In this document: positions 8,910 through 18,855 of the stretch, one piece after another
Layout: every line of letters begins with the position of its first letter
Position numbering within the stretch: the first letter of the stretch is position 1
Assembly: GCA_013696395.1 (NCBI GenBank)
Contig: JACCYQ010000023.1
Span: forward strand, 1-64,000
Reading direction: 5' to 3'
Origin: Chitinophagaceae bacterium
Lineage (GTDB): Bacteria; Bacteroidota; Bacteroidia; Chitinophagales; Chitinophagaceae
DNA: 64,000 nucleotides
The notes under the pieces: generated by a model
Databases searched by the model: none
What the model saw: the letters and a program-made list of their open reading frames with translations, nothing else
What the model was told of the DNA's origin: nothing
Made by a program: the position numbers and the translations under genes

Positions 8910-10112
8910 ATGAATAACAATATTTCGAATCTATACATGATTTCAAAAAAACAAAAAAGAAACATTATTGGATTAATGTCCGGAACTTCTGTAGATGGCC
9001 TCGATGTATGCTTATGTAGTTTTACAGGTTCGGGTATGGAAACCAATTTGATTTTGGAAAATTTTGAAACCGTAGTATATGAAGATGAGTATAAATCGGA
9101 AATATTTTCCGTGTTTTCTAAAAAAGAGGTTAACCTGGAAAAACTTTGCTTATTAAATGGTTGGGTAGCAAGATACCATGCACAAATTATTCTTGATTGT
9201 TTAAAAAAATGGAATATTCAAACAGACGAAATAGATCTTATTGCCAGTCATGGACAAACTATTTTTCATGCACCTGAATCATTACATGGAATCAAAAAAT
9301 TTGGAAATGCCACTTTACAGATTGGGGATGGAGATCACCTTGCACATAAAACCGGGATCATTACATTAAGTGATTTCAGGCAAAAACATATTGCCGCTGG
9401 TGGTGAAGGCGCCCCCTTGGCTGCGTATGGAGACATCCTACTGTTCTTAGATGAAAAGGAAAACCGGATCATGTTGAATATAGGCGGTATTGCAAACTTT
9501 ACATTTCTTCCAGGAAAGAAAAATCCTGATGAAGTGTTCTGTACTGATACAGGTCCGGGAAATACAATCATGGATTCTTATATTCAAAAATATTATCCTG
9601 GAAAGTTTTATGATGATAATGCAGCCATTGCATCAAAAGGGACTATACATGAAGCATTATTAAAAACCCTTAAAATCAACTCTTTTTTTAATCAACCGTT
9701 TCCTAAAACAACCGGACCGGAATTATTTAATTTAAATTACCTTAAAAACGCACAAAACATATCACAAACAGAAAACTTGTCTGGTGAAGACATCATGGCC
9801 ACCTTAAATCGTTTTTCTGCCGATACCATCTGTTTGGCTATTAAAGAATGTTCCCTGGCATACAAAAATGTGCATTGCTTTTTGAGTGGTGGCGGAATGC
9901 ATAATCCATTATTACGGAAAAACATTGAAAGTCAATTACCAGGTTTCTCGTTTAGCAGCACTTCTGAATTGCATATTAATCCGGACGCTAAGGAAGCTTT
10001 ATTGTTTGCAATATTAGCTAATGAGTCCATTTATGGAACGGGGGGATATTTTGGAAAAAACAGGAAAGGCATACCTGCTGTATCCATGGGTAAGATAAGT
10101 TTTCCATATTAG
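8910..10112 (+). CDS. anmK: Anhydro-N-acetylmuramic acid kinase
   Basis: 400 residues, cytoplasmic. AnmK phosphorylates and opens 1,6-anhydro-MurNAc released during peptidoglycan turnover, giving MurNAc-6-P for recycling. The N-terminal phosphate loop IIGLMSGTSVDGLDVCLC, the segment LNIGGIANFTFL and CTDTGPGNTIMDSYI are family signatures, and the C-terminal FLSGGGMHNPLL fits the sugar-kinase fold. The length matches the family (about 370-400). An alternative ATG nine codons downstream (MISKKQKRNIIG) is equally possible. Its stop overlaps by four bases (TTAG) with the convergent barrel gene. Confidence 0.95.
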   Translation: MNNNISNLYMISKKQKRNIIGLMSGTSVDGLDVCLCSFTGSGMETNLILENFETVVYEDEYKSEIFSVFSKKEVNLEKLCLLNGWVARYHAQIILDCLKKWNIQTDEIDLIASHGQTIFHAPESLHGIKKFGNATLQIGDGDHLAHKTGIITLSDFRQKHIAAGGEGAPLAAYGDILLFLDEKENRIMLNIGGIANFTFLPGKKNPDEVFCTDTGPGNTIMDSYIQKYYPGKFYDDNAAIASKGTIHEALLKTLKINSFFNQPFPKTTGPELFNLNYLKNAQNISQTENLSGEDIMATLNRFSADTICLAIKECSLAYKNVHCFLSGGGMHNPLLRKNIESQLPGFSFSSTSELHINPDAKEALLFAILANESIYGTGGYFGKNRKGIPAVSMGKISFPY

Positions 10113-10690
10113 TATTTAAATTCCCAGCTTAAACGCGTACTGATATAATTTAAACCATACTCGTATTTAAATACATCACCCGGGCAGGGTGGCACTAAAC
10201 AAGGATATACATATGTTTTGATATGGCGTACTTTTTTAAAATTATAACTACTGCTAAATAAAAGATTGTTCTTTTTCCCAAGCTTAAACCGAAATCCTAA
10301 CCCGGCATCTGCATATAAACCACCCTGCCATTTTTCTGTACTGGGGTAAGACCTACTATCAAAGGTTTCCTCTCCTTTAGGAATATGATAACCGCCATTA
10401 ATAAAACCAAAAAACTTTTTCCTTTCACCAAAATCTCTCCGGATATCTGCAAAAACAGGAAATGAATTAAAGCGATAACCATCATAACCTCCACCAATAC
10501 CCAGTTTTATTTTTTGCAGGTCAATACCGGTAATTACATTAAATCCTGGAGATATATCAGATTCGCCAAACAAATAACCGGCTGAAATAATGCTGTAAAC
10601 ACCTGGTTTCGATTTTTCCTCTTTTTCCTGGGCACCAATAAATAAAGGGAATGAAACAAACAGGTATAACCCCATGCTAAAAATTTTCAT
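10109..10690 (-). CDS. Small outer-membrane beta-barrel-like protein, unknown role
   Basis: 193 residues with an N-terminal signal peptide (MKIFSMGLYLFVSFPLFIGAQ). The rest consists of alternating strands rich in Gly and aromatic residues (IISAGYLFGE, LGIGGGYDGYRFN, LGFRFKLGKKNNLLFSSSYNFKK) ending in an aromatic residue context (LSWEFKY), typical of an 8-10 strand outer-membrane barrel. The family is not recognised. It begins two bases after the LVIVD lipoprotein stop and is the last gene of the sigma-factor operon, which suggests co-regulation with an envelope function. Confidence 0.65.
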   Translation of the reverse strand: MKIFSMGLYLFVSFPLFIGAQEKEEKSKPGVYSIISAGYLFGESDISPGFNVITGIDLQKIKLGIGGGYDGYRFNSFPVFADIRRDFGERKKFFGFINGGYHIPKGEETFDSRSYPSTEKWQGGLYADAGLGFRFKLGKKNNLLFSSSYNFKKVRHIKTYVYPCLVPPCPGDVFKYEYGLNYISTRLSWEFKY

Positions 10691-10692
10691 AA

Positions 10693-11961
10693 TTAGTTCT
10701 TGTAACTTATTTTACTTAATAAACGGATATCATTTGAATTGCTGTAATCAAATTGATATAAACCATCACTGGCAGACACGATTGCTTTTTGGTTCCATGC
10801 AATGACATCATAGGTTGTTAATCCTGTAAGATGTTTGATCAGATAAATATTTGAAGGAGTTGCTGCATTAAAAACTTTTAATCCATCCGATCCATCACAA
10901 ATAAATAACAGGTCACCATCTTTGGATAAACCATGCGGGTTGGTAAGTGTATAAATTTTCACTAATGCAGGATCGGTGATCCCATTTAATTTCAATACTT
11001 CCAATTGATTAGTAAAACCCTGGCATTCTGTTCCAGAACGAAGTGTAACATATGCATATTGATCATCTGCAATAACAGGATCGCAACTGGCCACATGACC
11101 AAATTTGCCGGTAAGTTTTGGCTGATCCGCATTACTGATATTATAAATGAACATTCCTGAAGAAGAACCGATAAATAAATTATTCCTGAAAGGATAAATG
11201 GTTTCAATGCTCCAACCCACATTCACTTTACTGGCATACAAAGGATCTATTGCGTTTTGAATATTAAAGACCGTCAGGTCCTGGTCAGAAACCGTATATA
11301 AACGGTCCTGCACAACCGAAAAACGAGCCATTGAGCCACCCATGCCAAATGGAGAAGTTGCTTTTGTTCCAAAACTTTCAGACGATCCTGAATTTGAAAA
11401 TAACATCATGTCCCTGTTCCCCCATATTCCGAAATTGTTGTCGCAATCTTCTGTAATAGTTGTATCCCTGGTAACCCAGTCTACAATCACTTTTGAAGAA
11501 TCCATCATAAACCCCGAATCATAATAGCGAAACGGGAAGACACCTTCTACCACTTTTTTCAATGAAACGTTTTCCGGATCAGAAATATCCATTGCAACCA
11601 TATCTGTGTACATATCTGCATACAAAATACTGCCCTTTACAGCAAGGTCTACGTTGCCTGGAATATCAATAAATGAAACATTGCGCGGACTGGCAGGATT
11701 GCTGTTATCAATTACATGAATGCCCTTGTCTATTTCATTCAGGAAAATATAATGCCCTTTAATGAATAATTTACCCGGACGTTCCATTTCCTTTGCGGGA
11801 TTGCTTTTAATATTCAATCTTACTTCTTCATTCGTCTTATATACGGGAACATACATGGTGTATGAACGTGATTGACGACAGGTATCTTTAATGCATCCGT
11901 TTAAAAATAATATTGGCGTAATCATCAACAGGAGGTAAAGTGGAGATAAAAGCTTTTTCAT
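10693..11961 (-). CDS. LVIVD-repeat lipoprotein (beta-propeller-like)
   Basis: 422 residues. The signal sequence ends in a lipobox (ILFLNGC, Cys at about residue 23), so it is a lipoprotein of the envelope. Repeats in the style of LVIVD/Kelch-like propellers are evident: GKLFIKGHYIFLNEIDKGIHVIDNSNP, NVDLAVKGSILYADMYTDMVAMDISDP, NNLFIGSSSGMFIYNISNAD, DLLFICDGSDGLKVFNAATP. Each pairs a strand reporting a value with a DISNP-type turn, consistent with a surface-exposed binding propeller. The ligand is unknown. It is third in the operon with the sigma factor and barrel proteins. Confidence 0.8.
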   Translation of the reverse strand: MKKLLSPLYLLLMITPILFLNGCIKDTCRQSRSYTMYVPVYKTNEEVRLNIKSNPAKEMERPGKLFIKGHYIFLNEIDKGIHVIDNSNPASPRNVSFIDIPGNVDLAVKGSILYADMYTDMVAMDISDPENVSLKKVVEGVFPFRYYDSGFMMDSSKVIVDWVTRDTTITEDCDNNFGIWGNRDMMLFSNSGSSESFGTKATSPFGMGGSMARFSVVQDRLYTVSDQDLTVFNIQNAIDPLYASKVNVGWSIETIYPFRNNLFIGSSSGMFIYNISNADQPKLTGKFGHVASCDPVIADDQYAYVTLRSGTECQGFTNQLEVLKLNGITDPALVKIYTLTNPHGLSKDGDLLFICDGSDGLKVFNAATPSNIYLIKHLTGLTTYDVIAWNQKAIVSASDGLYQFDYSNSNDIRLLSKISYKN

Positions 11962-12012
11962 AATGTTTGTTTAATGATGTGTTGACAACCCTTATAATAA
12001 AAACGTTGCAGC

Positions 12013-13425
12013 TTAATCAAGGAATAAATTTACCCGGAGTCCACCTGAAAGAAGATATTGGTTTTGATCATTGGAAGATTTACGCAAACTGGTAACTCCC
12101 GCTTTAATTTGCGGACCTATACTCCATTTTATTTTTTGTTTGCTATTTACCTGGACAGATAATCCACTGCTTATACTCAATGAGGATCTATTGAATAGTT
12201 TTTTATCATGAAAATATATACCGGATAACGCAGGGTCATACACTAATCCATTCGTAGATACCAGCTGACTAAAAATTAATCCACCCTGCCATTGAACAGG
12301 TACTTTGCTATTTTTATTAAGTTGATATTGGAAATGAATGGGCAATTCTAAAAAATGATACCTGTTTGTATACCATTGATCATTTCCACGATAATAATTA
12401 TTCACCGCGCTGCTAAAAGAATTTTGCAACCTCAGCGTACTGTCATACCTGCGGCCTGCAAGCAACCGGTCACTGGAATAACAATATTGTAAACCAGTAA
12501 GAATGCTGCTTCTTGGTGTTAACTGTTTTTGTAACACAAATCCTGTTTCAAAACTAAAACCTGCCCTTGATTGTTTTGGTAGAGAAATTAAAATAGGACT
12601 ACCCTGACCGGGTGAACTGTTATAATCCATGGCTTCATTGACTGGTATAATCCTATTTCCCGTTTTTGATAAACCAGCTGCGAAATGAAATCCAAAATTC
12701 CATTTACCAGATTTTTTTTCATTAGCAACTATCAAAATTGAATCACGCTTTATTTCCAGAGTATCTTTTGCTTTTTCCTCCTCCTTAAATGACAACTTTA
12801 AAGGAAGGGAATCAGTGAAATTCTCTGCATCTATTGTATCAATAGAAACGGTTGCTTCTATATTGTTATTGATAACTTCCTGATGAATGATCCGGTCATC
12901 TACCTTATCGCTCACCCGATTATTATTGGAGCCCGAAAACTGGCTGTCAGTTATTACTTCGGCAACATTCATATTAGTATCAACAATCTTCATTACAGAA
13001 TTGAATTCGGCAGATTTATTCCCATCATTTATTAATGGCGTATTAAAAATTTGCTGACTGGTTTTTTGATCATGGTTCTTTTCCTCTTGCAATAAGTTGG
13101 CAACAGGAAATTGATCCTTATTTAATTTTTCGGAATCCGGTGAACCAGCATGATGAATTGTATCATTTTCTTTTACTGGATCCGGAGTTAAAACCGGCGT
13201 ATGTATGATTTTGTTTTCAGTTATGTTTGAGGTTCTTGTGTTTTGATAATAATAAACAGCACCCAAAATTAAACCAGCTATGATTGGAAGAAAGAATAAG
13301 ATGAAACGTCTTTTTCTTTTTTCTGAGATCCTTTTTTTAACTGCAGGCCATACTTCTTCTGATGGAGTCAATTTTAATTCATCCATCAGGTGCTGCACCT
13401 GGTTTTCAAATTTATTTTCGGACAT
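12013..13425 (-). CDS. Anti-sigma-like membrane protein with C-terminal beta-barrel-like domain
   Basis: 470 residues. A short cytoplasmic N-terminus (about 1-38, MSENKFENQVQHLMDELKL, positively charged KRISEKRKRR) is followed by one transmembrane helix (about 41-60), a long polar Asn/Asp/Lys-rich linker (about 65-235), and a strand-rich C-terminal region (about 240-470: WNFGFHFAAGLSKTG, LTPRSSILTGLQYCYSSDR, HFLELPIHFQYQLN, WSIGPQIKAGVTSLRK) resembling the outer-membrane barrel domain of PorT-like proteins. It overlaps the sigma gene by 14 bases. By position the N-terminus may act as the anti-sigma module; no classical anti-sigma zinc motif is seen. An inner-membrane anchor joined to a barrel-like domain is unusual. 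Confidence 0.7.
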   Translation of the reverse strand: MSENKFENQVQHLMDELKLTPSEEVWPAVKKRISEKRKRRFILFFLPIIAGLILGAVYYYQNTRTSNITENKIIHTPVLTPDPVKENDTIHHAGSPDSEKLNKDQFPVANLLQEEKNHDQKTSQQIFNTPLINDGNKSAEFNSVMKIVDTNMNVAEVITDSQFSGSNNNRVSDKVDDRIIHQEVINNNIEATVSIDTIDAENFTDSLPLKLSFKEEEKAKDTLEIKRDSILIVANEKKSGKWNFGFHFAAGLSKTGNRIIPVNEAMDYNSSPGQGSPILISLPKQSRAGFSFETGFVLQKQLTPRSSILTGLQYCYSSDRLLAGRRYDSTLRLQNSFSSAVNNYYRGNDQWYTNRYHFLELPIHFQYQLNKNSKVPVQWQGGLIFSQLVSTNGLVYDPALSGIYFHDKKLFNRSSLSISSGLSVQVNSKQKIKWSIGPQIKAGVTSLRKSSNDQNQYLLSGGLRVNLFLD

Positions 13426-13969
13426 ACTTCATTTTTTTGTCTTCTGAATGTTTTTCAATCCAACTGATCAACAGACCCCTTGCCCGGGCATATTGAGAAC
13501 GGGAAGTGCTGTCTGTGATGCCAAGCATTTCCCCTATTTCTACATGAGAATAACCTTCAATGGCATGCAGGTTAAATATGGTTTGATAACCTGCAGGCAA
13601 CTGCCTGATCAATCCTGCAATTTGTTTTGCTTCCATTAAAACTGCAGGATCCTGGTTTGTTATCGGGTGCAGGTAATTATCCGTAAAAACCAGTTCATCC
13701 TGGTATCGCTTATTCTTTTTTAAAAAATTCAATGCTGTATTTACCATAATTCGCCTGATCCAGGCTCCCAGTTCTCCCTCATATTTATAACCCGACAGGC
13801 TGTTGAATACTTTCACAAAACCATCCTGCAATACATCTTCAGCATCTTTAAATGATTTTGTATACCGATAACATACGCCCAGCATAGGCCCGGCGAATTG
13901 TTTATACAAAAGCCATTGAGCCTCTTCGTTACCACTGAGGCATTCCCTTACCAATTGTTTATCGTCCAT
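13412..13969 (-). CDS. ECF-type RNA polymerase sigma-70 factor
   Basis: 185 residues. Region 2 (about 10-80) includes YRYTKSFKDAEDVLQDGFVKVF and GELGAWIRRIMVNTALNFLKK, which bind core polymerase and the -10 element. Region 4 (about 115-170) has LPAGYQTIFNLHAIEGYSHVEIGEML followed by TDSTSRSQYARARGLL, the helix-turn-helix that contacts -35. It is the first gene of a four-gene minus-strand operon, so it probably drives an envelope regulon, perhaps including itself. Its product is likely controlled by the overlapping downstream membrane protein. Confidence 0.93.
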   Translation of the reverse strand: MDDKQLVRECLSGNEEAQWLLYKQFAGPMLGVCYRYTKSFKDAEDVLQDGFVKVFNSLSGYKYEGELGAWIRRIMVNTALNFLKKNKRYQDELVFTDNYLHPITNQDPAVLMEAKQIAGLIRQLPAGYQTIFNLHAIEGYSHVEIGEMLGITDSTSRSQYARARGLLISWIEKHSEDKKMKYVRK

Positions 13970-14178
13970 GGAGTTGAGTCAGGTAGTTTGACAACGGGAT
14001 TTATCATATCGTTGCACCTAGCAAAATTTAAAATTTTTATCCTGTTATTTCCGTTCATTAAAACTAATTAATAGTACCTGTTAGGGTCCGATGCTAACCC
14101 AACATCGCTGCATAAATTGAAGCAGTTTAGCGAAAGTTGATAATTATTTAATGGCAGATCCATTTTGAAAATCACATT

Positions 14179-14209
14179 AAAAAAGGCCGCACAGAGGGCA
14201 GCCTTTTTT
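14179..14209 (-). terminator. Terminator after the SusC/SusD operon
   Basis: AAAAAAGGC (14179-14187) pairs with GCCTTTTTT (14201-14209), giving a stem with T-run just beyond the SusD stop at 14232. Confidence 0.75.
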
Positions 14210-14231
14210 AATTATAAAGATTCTTCCTGAA

Positions 14232-15509
14232 TTAACCCGGTGTATTTGGATTTCCATCTTTTTCCTGTTGAGGATAAGGATAAAAATCCCTTGTGCGTTC
14301 CGGATCAGTGCTTCCCGGGCCGGGACGTCCAAACCGGCGACTATCCTCTAATTTTAAACCACTTAAATAAAGTTCTATGGCCCTGTTTTTATAAATCTCT
14401 AATAATAAAGAAGCTTGATCTACAACGCCTGCATATGGCGGCAATTCAGCACCTAATCCAAATGCATCCTGTGCCGATGTTTTAGTCAAAACCATGTTTA
14501 AGAATATTACAGCATTAGCTAAATCATTTTTTCTTGCATAAGCTTCGGCCTGGATCAACAACATTTCACCTGGTAAATAAATAGGTATTGCCGTCGCATC
14601 ATTTTGAAAGAACCCAGATCCGTTGGCCGCATTTTTAGTCAAATGAAATACGATCCTTTTATCTGCAGGATCTGGCGCCAAAACACCCGTTAAACCGAAA
14701 TTGGTTTTTATACCATACGTATTATTATTTGTAAGTGCGGACCTGAATACAGGATTGGGATGCGTATTATTATAAAAAAATACAGACTGCTTAGTCAAAT
14801 CAACTGCGGAAGCTTTAGCAATTGCCGCATCATTATTTCCCAGCATATTATTATACCGGGCAGATAATGCCAGTAAGGTATTTTTTAAATCAATTTCAGC
14901 TCCTACTGCTGATAAAAAAGATGCTGGTACTGTTGTATTTGCTAATAAAGCAGAACCTTCATCCAACAACTGTACTGCTTTAGTCAATGCTTCTGCTCTT
15001 GGACTAAAAACAGCATTTACGCCTGCATTTATAGGAACTTGTTCCCAAAATGTGGCCAGGGTTCCCAATGCCATGGCTTTATAAAGGTGACCATAAATTT
15101 TGATTGAATTTTGCAGATTTACATCACCCACTTTCCCTGAATTATCAATAAGTTTTTGTGCTTCGCTATTGATAATGTTTGTTGTTGTCCATAAACTGGA
15201 GATCACGCCATTATTTGGAGCTACATTACCTCCTCCAATTTCTAACTGGGCAAGATCTGCGTTACCGGCATTTAATACCGTTATTTCTTTCGCAGATAAT
15301 CCACTGGCAGAAATAGCAGAATATACTGATGCAACACCGAGACCATTTACAGCGAAACGTTGTTTGAGACCGACTATAACCCTTGTCATACCATCAGCTG
15401 AATTAAAAACCTGCCCTTCTGTAGGCGCATTAGGATTATCATATTCTTTTTTACAACTGAAACTTGATACACAAACAAGAATCAGGAAAACGATATATAG
15501 CTTTTTCAT
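14232..15509 (-). CDS. SusD/RagB family nutrient-binding outer-membrane lipoprotein
   Basis: 425 residues. The signal peptide ends in a lipobox (CVSSFSC, Cys19), placing it on the outer membrane surface. The SusD fold is shown by the helical N-terminal part and the C-terminal block with IYLPGEMLLIQAEAYARK, YKNRAIELYLSGLKLEDSRRFGRP and YPYPQQEKDGNPNTPG, as in RagB/SusD C-termini. It caps the SusC channel encoded 7 bases upstream and binds the imported oligomer; no glycan hydrolase is nearby, so the substrate (glycan, peptide or other) cannot be guessed. The orphan fragment at 8343-8789 is related to it. Confidence 0.93.
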   Translation of the reverse strand: MKKLYIVFLILVCVSSFSCKKEYDNPNAPTEGQVFNSADGMTRVIVGLKQRFAVNGLGVASVYSAISASGLSAKEITVLNAGNADLAQLEIGGGNVAPNNGVISSLWTTTNIINSEAQKLIDNSGKVGDVNLQNSIKIYGHLYKAMALGTLATFWEQVPINAGVNAVFSPRAEALTKAVQLLDEGSALLANTTVPASFLSAVGAEIDLKNTLLALSARYNNMLGNNDAAIAKASAVDLTKQSVFFYNNTHPNPVFRSALTNNNTYGIKTNFGLTGVLAPDPADKRIVFHLTKNAANGSGFFQNDATAIPIYLPGEMLLIQAEAYARKNDLANAVIFLNMVLTKTSAQDAFGLGAELPPYAGVVDQASLLLEIYKNRAIELYLSGLKLEDSRRFGRPGPGSTDPERTRDFYPYPQQEKDGNPNTPG

Positions 15510-15516
15510 ATTTGTT

Positions 15517-18500
15517 TTATTTAAAGTTCGTTATTATTGAAAACTGTATAGTTCTTGGTATTGGAAATGCTCCAAAGTCATTACCTCTTACGATTGACTG
15601 ACCTGATGAATTAATTTCAGGATCAAATCCTACATAATTATCAAAAGAAAAGAGATTACGACCTACTAAGGATAACTTAACACTTTCAGCAAATTTTAAT
15701 TTACTCAGTGAATAACTTAATGCCACTTCCCTGATTTTTGTAAATGAACCATCCTGTACATGTTCTTCCTGAATTCGTGGACCAATAAATCCTCCTATTG
15801 CTGCTACCCAACCTCTTGGTAATTCTCCTTTTAGTTCTTTTTCAGCCAAAGGTCCGTTACCTACATTATTCCGGGTTATCCAATCCCAGTTATACACTTC
15901 AAAACCATACACACCGTCAAGTTGAATTCGTAATCCAAAATTTTTAAAGTTCAATTCATTGATTATTGTACCTGAGAAATCAGGATTTGGATCGCCAATT
16001 ACTTTACGTAAAGGAGTAGCACTTGGAACTACACCCCCATTTGGATCCCGTGCAGGAATATTGGTATTAGGATCTCCTCTCTCAACCTGAGGTAACATAT
16101 AACCGTTTACATCTTTAAGTATTAAATTGCCATTAGCATCCCTGGCAAAATAATTAATATAATAAACACCCACTGGCTGTCCGAGTAATACACCCTGTGT
16201 ATTACCAGCATCAAAACCTATAAATGTTGCGTTTTGATATAACTCTGTTATCTTATTTTTATTTTTGTTATATAACAATGACACATCCCATTTAAAATTG
16301 TTTTTATTCACAGGAGTAGCAGTCAACATTAATTCTATACCCTTGTTGTTCATTTTTCCTAAATTATCTACCAGTGAAGCTGCACCATTTGATGGGGCAA
16401 GATTGAATGGCAGAACCAGGTCTGTAATTTTTTGATCATATATGGAAAACTGTAGACCGACTCTTCCTCCAAAAAATTGCATATCCGCTCCTGCCTCCCA
16501 CTCTGTTTTTATTTCAGGCCTTATATTAACATTCCCGATCTGATTACGTGGAGCAAAAGCGCCTCCAGTATAGGTAATGGGTAGATAAGTAATGAAACGA
16601 TCATATGCCCCTATTCCTGTTAAGTTACCAGCTTTACCATATGAAGCACGAAGTTTTAGTGTATTAAACCAATTTGAAAAATTGCCGCCGCTCCAAAAGT
16701 TTTCATCAGATATATTATAACTAATACTTGCTTTAGGATAAAAAATATTCTGCGCATCTTTCCCAAACGCCGAGGATCCATCGAACCTGCCAGCACCGGT
16801 AAGGAACAATTTATTTTTAAAACCAAATGTTTGTTGAAAGAAATATCCAAAAATGGATTGTTCAGTCCTGTTATCAACAGGCGGGTTGAAAAAGTTTTGA
16901 GCAGCGGATATAGTTTTTACCAATGGTATCAGATCTCTACCCTCCTGCGCACTGTAAGCTGTTTTAATATATTGTACTGAGTAACCTACCGATGAAGTAG
17001 AAATAAGCTCATCAAGTAAATTAAATTTATAGCTGGCAACAGCATCCCCTGTCCACTGATAATAATTATATTTTGCATTGGCAACATAACCATCAGGAAA
17101 AAATGATGCTGCAACAAATGGATAAGGCACTCTATCATGAAATTCAAAGCCTTGCTGGGCATATGTATCAAACCCAGTTGTCAGATCAATATTTAATCCT
17201 GTGACCGGGGTAAGATTAACTTTAAAGTCAGTTAAGGTGCGGTTAGTTTCTTGCCTTATATCGTATGTTTCAAGTACCGAAAGTGGGTTTAGCCTTACTC
17301 GCTCAACATGTTGCAAATTTCCTAATGCATCCCGTTCATTTATATCCCATACATTATCAATAATGGTCATTGTGCTAATGGGGGAAAAGAAATTATTCCC
17401 ATTTGGCATATCATTGGATCTAGAATTCGTGAATAGAATTCCACCAGTAAGTTTGATCCAATTATTTAAAATGAAATCGGTTCTACCCCGAAAACCATAA
17501 CGTTGAAAATCTGTATTGCGAACAATACCATTATTTTTTAAATAAGAACCAGAAAAATAATAATTAGCTTTTTCATAACCACCAGTAACTGAAACATGAT
17601 TGTCGGTACCTAAAGAACTTTCAAAAATATCATCCTGGTAATCATAACGGGTAACCGGATAGGTTGTAACATCTAATGGACCACCAAGTGCTGCAGGCCC
17701 TGTGCCTGGGTTTGTAGCCCTATCAGGTCTGAGATTCGCAATGGTGGTTAATCTATCTCCTGTTTCAAACAACCGGGGATGCTGTTGAATTCCAAATCGA
17801 AAAGGATGATCATTTAATTCTAATCTTTTTCTTAATGAATTATGTTGAATACTGGTAACTAAATTTACTTTTGGCTCGCCTTTTTTTCCTTTTTTTGTAA
17901 AAATCTGAACAACTCCGTTAGAAGCTCTTGAACCATAAATTGCTGCCGCTGCTGCCCCATTTATTACTTCAATTCTTTCAATATCATTTGGATTAATATC
18001 AACAATCCTGTTCGTGCCTGATTGTATACGTGCTCCTTGCGCATCAGCGCTCAAATTAACCACATTTGCTGATGAATTATCAATAATAATCCCATCAACA
18101 ATATATAACGGTTCAGAAGAACCGAAAATAGAACCCACTCCCCTGAGTTTAATAGAAGTACCTCCGCCCGGATCTCCTGAATTCTGAGTTACCTGAGCAC
18201 CCATAACTCTACCGTTTAATATTGTACTTAAGTTTGAAGCACCTGTATTCTGAAGTTGCCTTTCATTAACAGTAGAAACTGAATTACCCAATTGCCTTTT
18301 TGAAGTTCCGCCTAATGTTCCGGTCACCACCACTTCATCGAGCCCCAGGGCATCGAGTTCCATGGAAACATTCTGGGTTATAGGACTGCTACCCACCTGA
18401 ATGATTTGTTCCATTGTTCTAAAACCAACACCCGAAAAAACAAGCGTATGCGAGCCGGGTTTGGCTGTTGTATTAAATTGGTAATTGCCATCCGCATTGG

Positions 18501-18681
18501 TGGCAGAACCTTCTCCTGTACTTTTCAGTGTTACAGAAATGCCAGGAATACCGCTTCCTCCTAAGTTGGAAACTTTACCGCTGACACTTACCTGCGCCAT
18601 TGCTACAACTGCTATAAGTTGTAAGAACAGAGCAAAACCTGAGGTTTTGTAGTAACCATTTAATTTGAATGAGAATTTCAT
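15517..18681 (-). CDS. SusC/RagA family TonB-dependent outer-membrane transporter
   Basis: 1054 residues. Signal peptide (to about AVVAMAQ, residue 30), then a carboxypeptidase-regulatory-like domain (about 31-113, VSVSGKVSNLGGSGIPGISVTLKSTG), a TonB box region LDEVVVTGTLGGTSKR, the plug (about 120-265, with LRGVGSIFGSSEPLYIVDG, the SusC signature, and GAAAAAIYGSRASNGVVQIFTKKGK) and a long 22-strand barrel to the end. It imports a substrate across the outer membrane using proton-motive force via TonB, together with the SusD protein. No dedicated regulator or degradative enzymes are in the locus. Confidence 0.96.
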   Translation of the reverse strand: MKFSFKLNGYYKTSGFALFLQLIAVVAMAQVSVSGKVSNLGGSGIPGISVTLKSTGEGSATNADGNYQFNTTAKPGSHTLVFSGVGFRTMEQIIQVGSSPITQNVSMELDALGLDEVVVTGTLGGTSKRQLGNSVSTVNERQLQNTGASNLSTILNGRVMGAQVTQNSGDPGGGTSIKLRGVGSIFGSSEPLYIVDGIIIDNSSANVVNLSADAQGARIQSGTNRIVDINPNDIERIEVINGAAAAAIYGSRASNGVVQIFTKKGKKGEPKVNLVTSIQHNSLRKRLELNDHPFRFGIQQHPRLFETGDRLTTIANLRPDRATNPGTGPAALGGPLDVTTYPVTRYDYQDDIFESSLGTDNHVSVTGGYEKANYYFSGSYLKNNGIVRNTDFQRYGFRGRTDFILNNWIKLTGGILFTNSRSNDMPNGNNFFSPISTMTIIDNVWDINERDALGNLQHVERVRLNPLSVLETYDIRQETNRTLTDFKVNLTPVTGLNIDLTTGFDTYAQQGFEFHDRVPYPFVAASFFPDGYVANAKYNYYQWTGDAVASYKFNLLDELISTSSVGYSVQYIKTAYSAQEGRDLIPLVKTISAAQNFFNPPVDNRTEQSIFGYFFQQTFGFKNKLFLTGAGRFDGSSAFGKDAQNIFYPKASISYNISDENFWSGGNFSNWFNTLKLRASYGKAGNLTGIGAYDRFITYLPITYTGGAFAPRNQIGNVNIRPEIKTEWEAGADMQFFGGRVGLQFSIYDQKITDLVLPFNLAPSNGAASLVDNLGKMNNKGIELMLTATPVNKNNFKWDVSLLYNKNKNKITELYQNATFIGFDAGNTQGVLLGQPVGVYYINYFARDANGNLILKDVNGYMLPQVERGDPNTNIPARDPNGGVVPSATPLRKVIGDPNPDFSGTIINELNFKNFGLRIQLDGVYGFEVYNWDWITRNNVGNGPLAEKELKGELPRGWVAAIGGFIGPRIQEEHVQDGSFTKIREVALSYSLSKLKFAESVKLSLVGRNLFSFDNYVGFDPEINSSGQSIVRGNDFGAFPIPRTIQFSIITNFK

Positions 18682-18794
18682 AACTGCAGTGTTTGGCTGG
18701 TTTTTAATGATGAATAAGTTACAATTGTTTACATAGATACTATAAAGTTCATGTTATTTGACCATAAAACATGCAAAATTGCTGCAAAGAGCAG

Positions 18795-18837
18795 AAAAAA
18801 GCGGCAAATTTAGACCAGATATGGGTGAATTGCCGCA
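18795..18837 (-). terminator. Terminator after the DUF2911 gene
   Basis: On the minus strand GCGGCAA (from 18836) pairs with TTGCCGC (to 18801) and is followed by TTTTTT. It lies about 20 bases after the stop at 18856 and insulates the SusC gene downstream. Confidence 0.75.
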
Positions 18838-18855
18838 CAAATAAGCATATTTATT

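Noticed and set aside
10109..10112. Four-base overlap of convergent stops (also at 40026-40029)
   Set aside because: TTAG/TTAA shared stops are common in compact genomes and carry no functional message.
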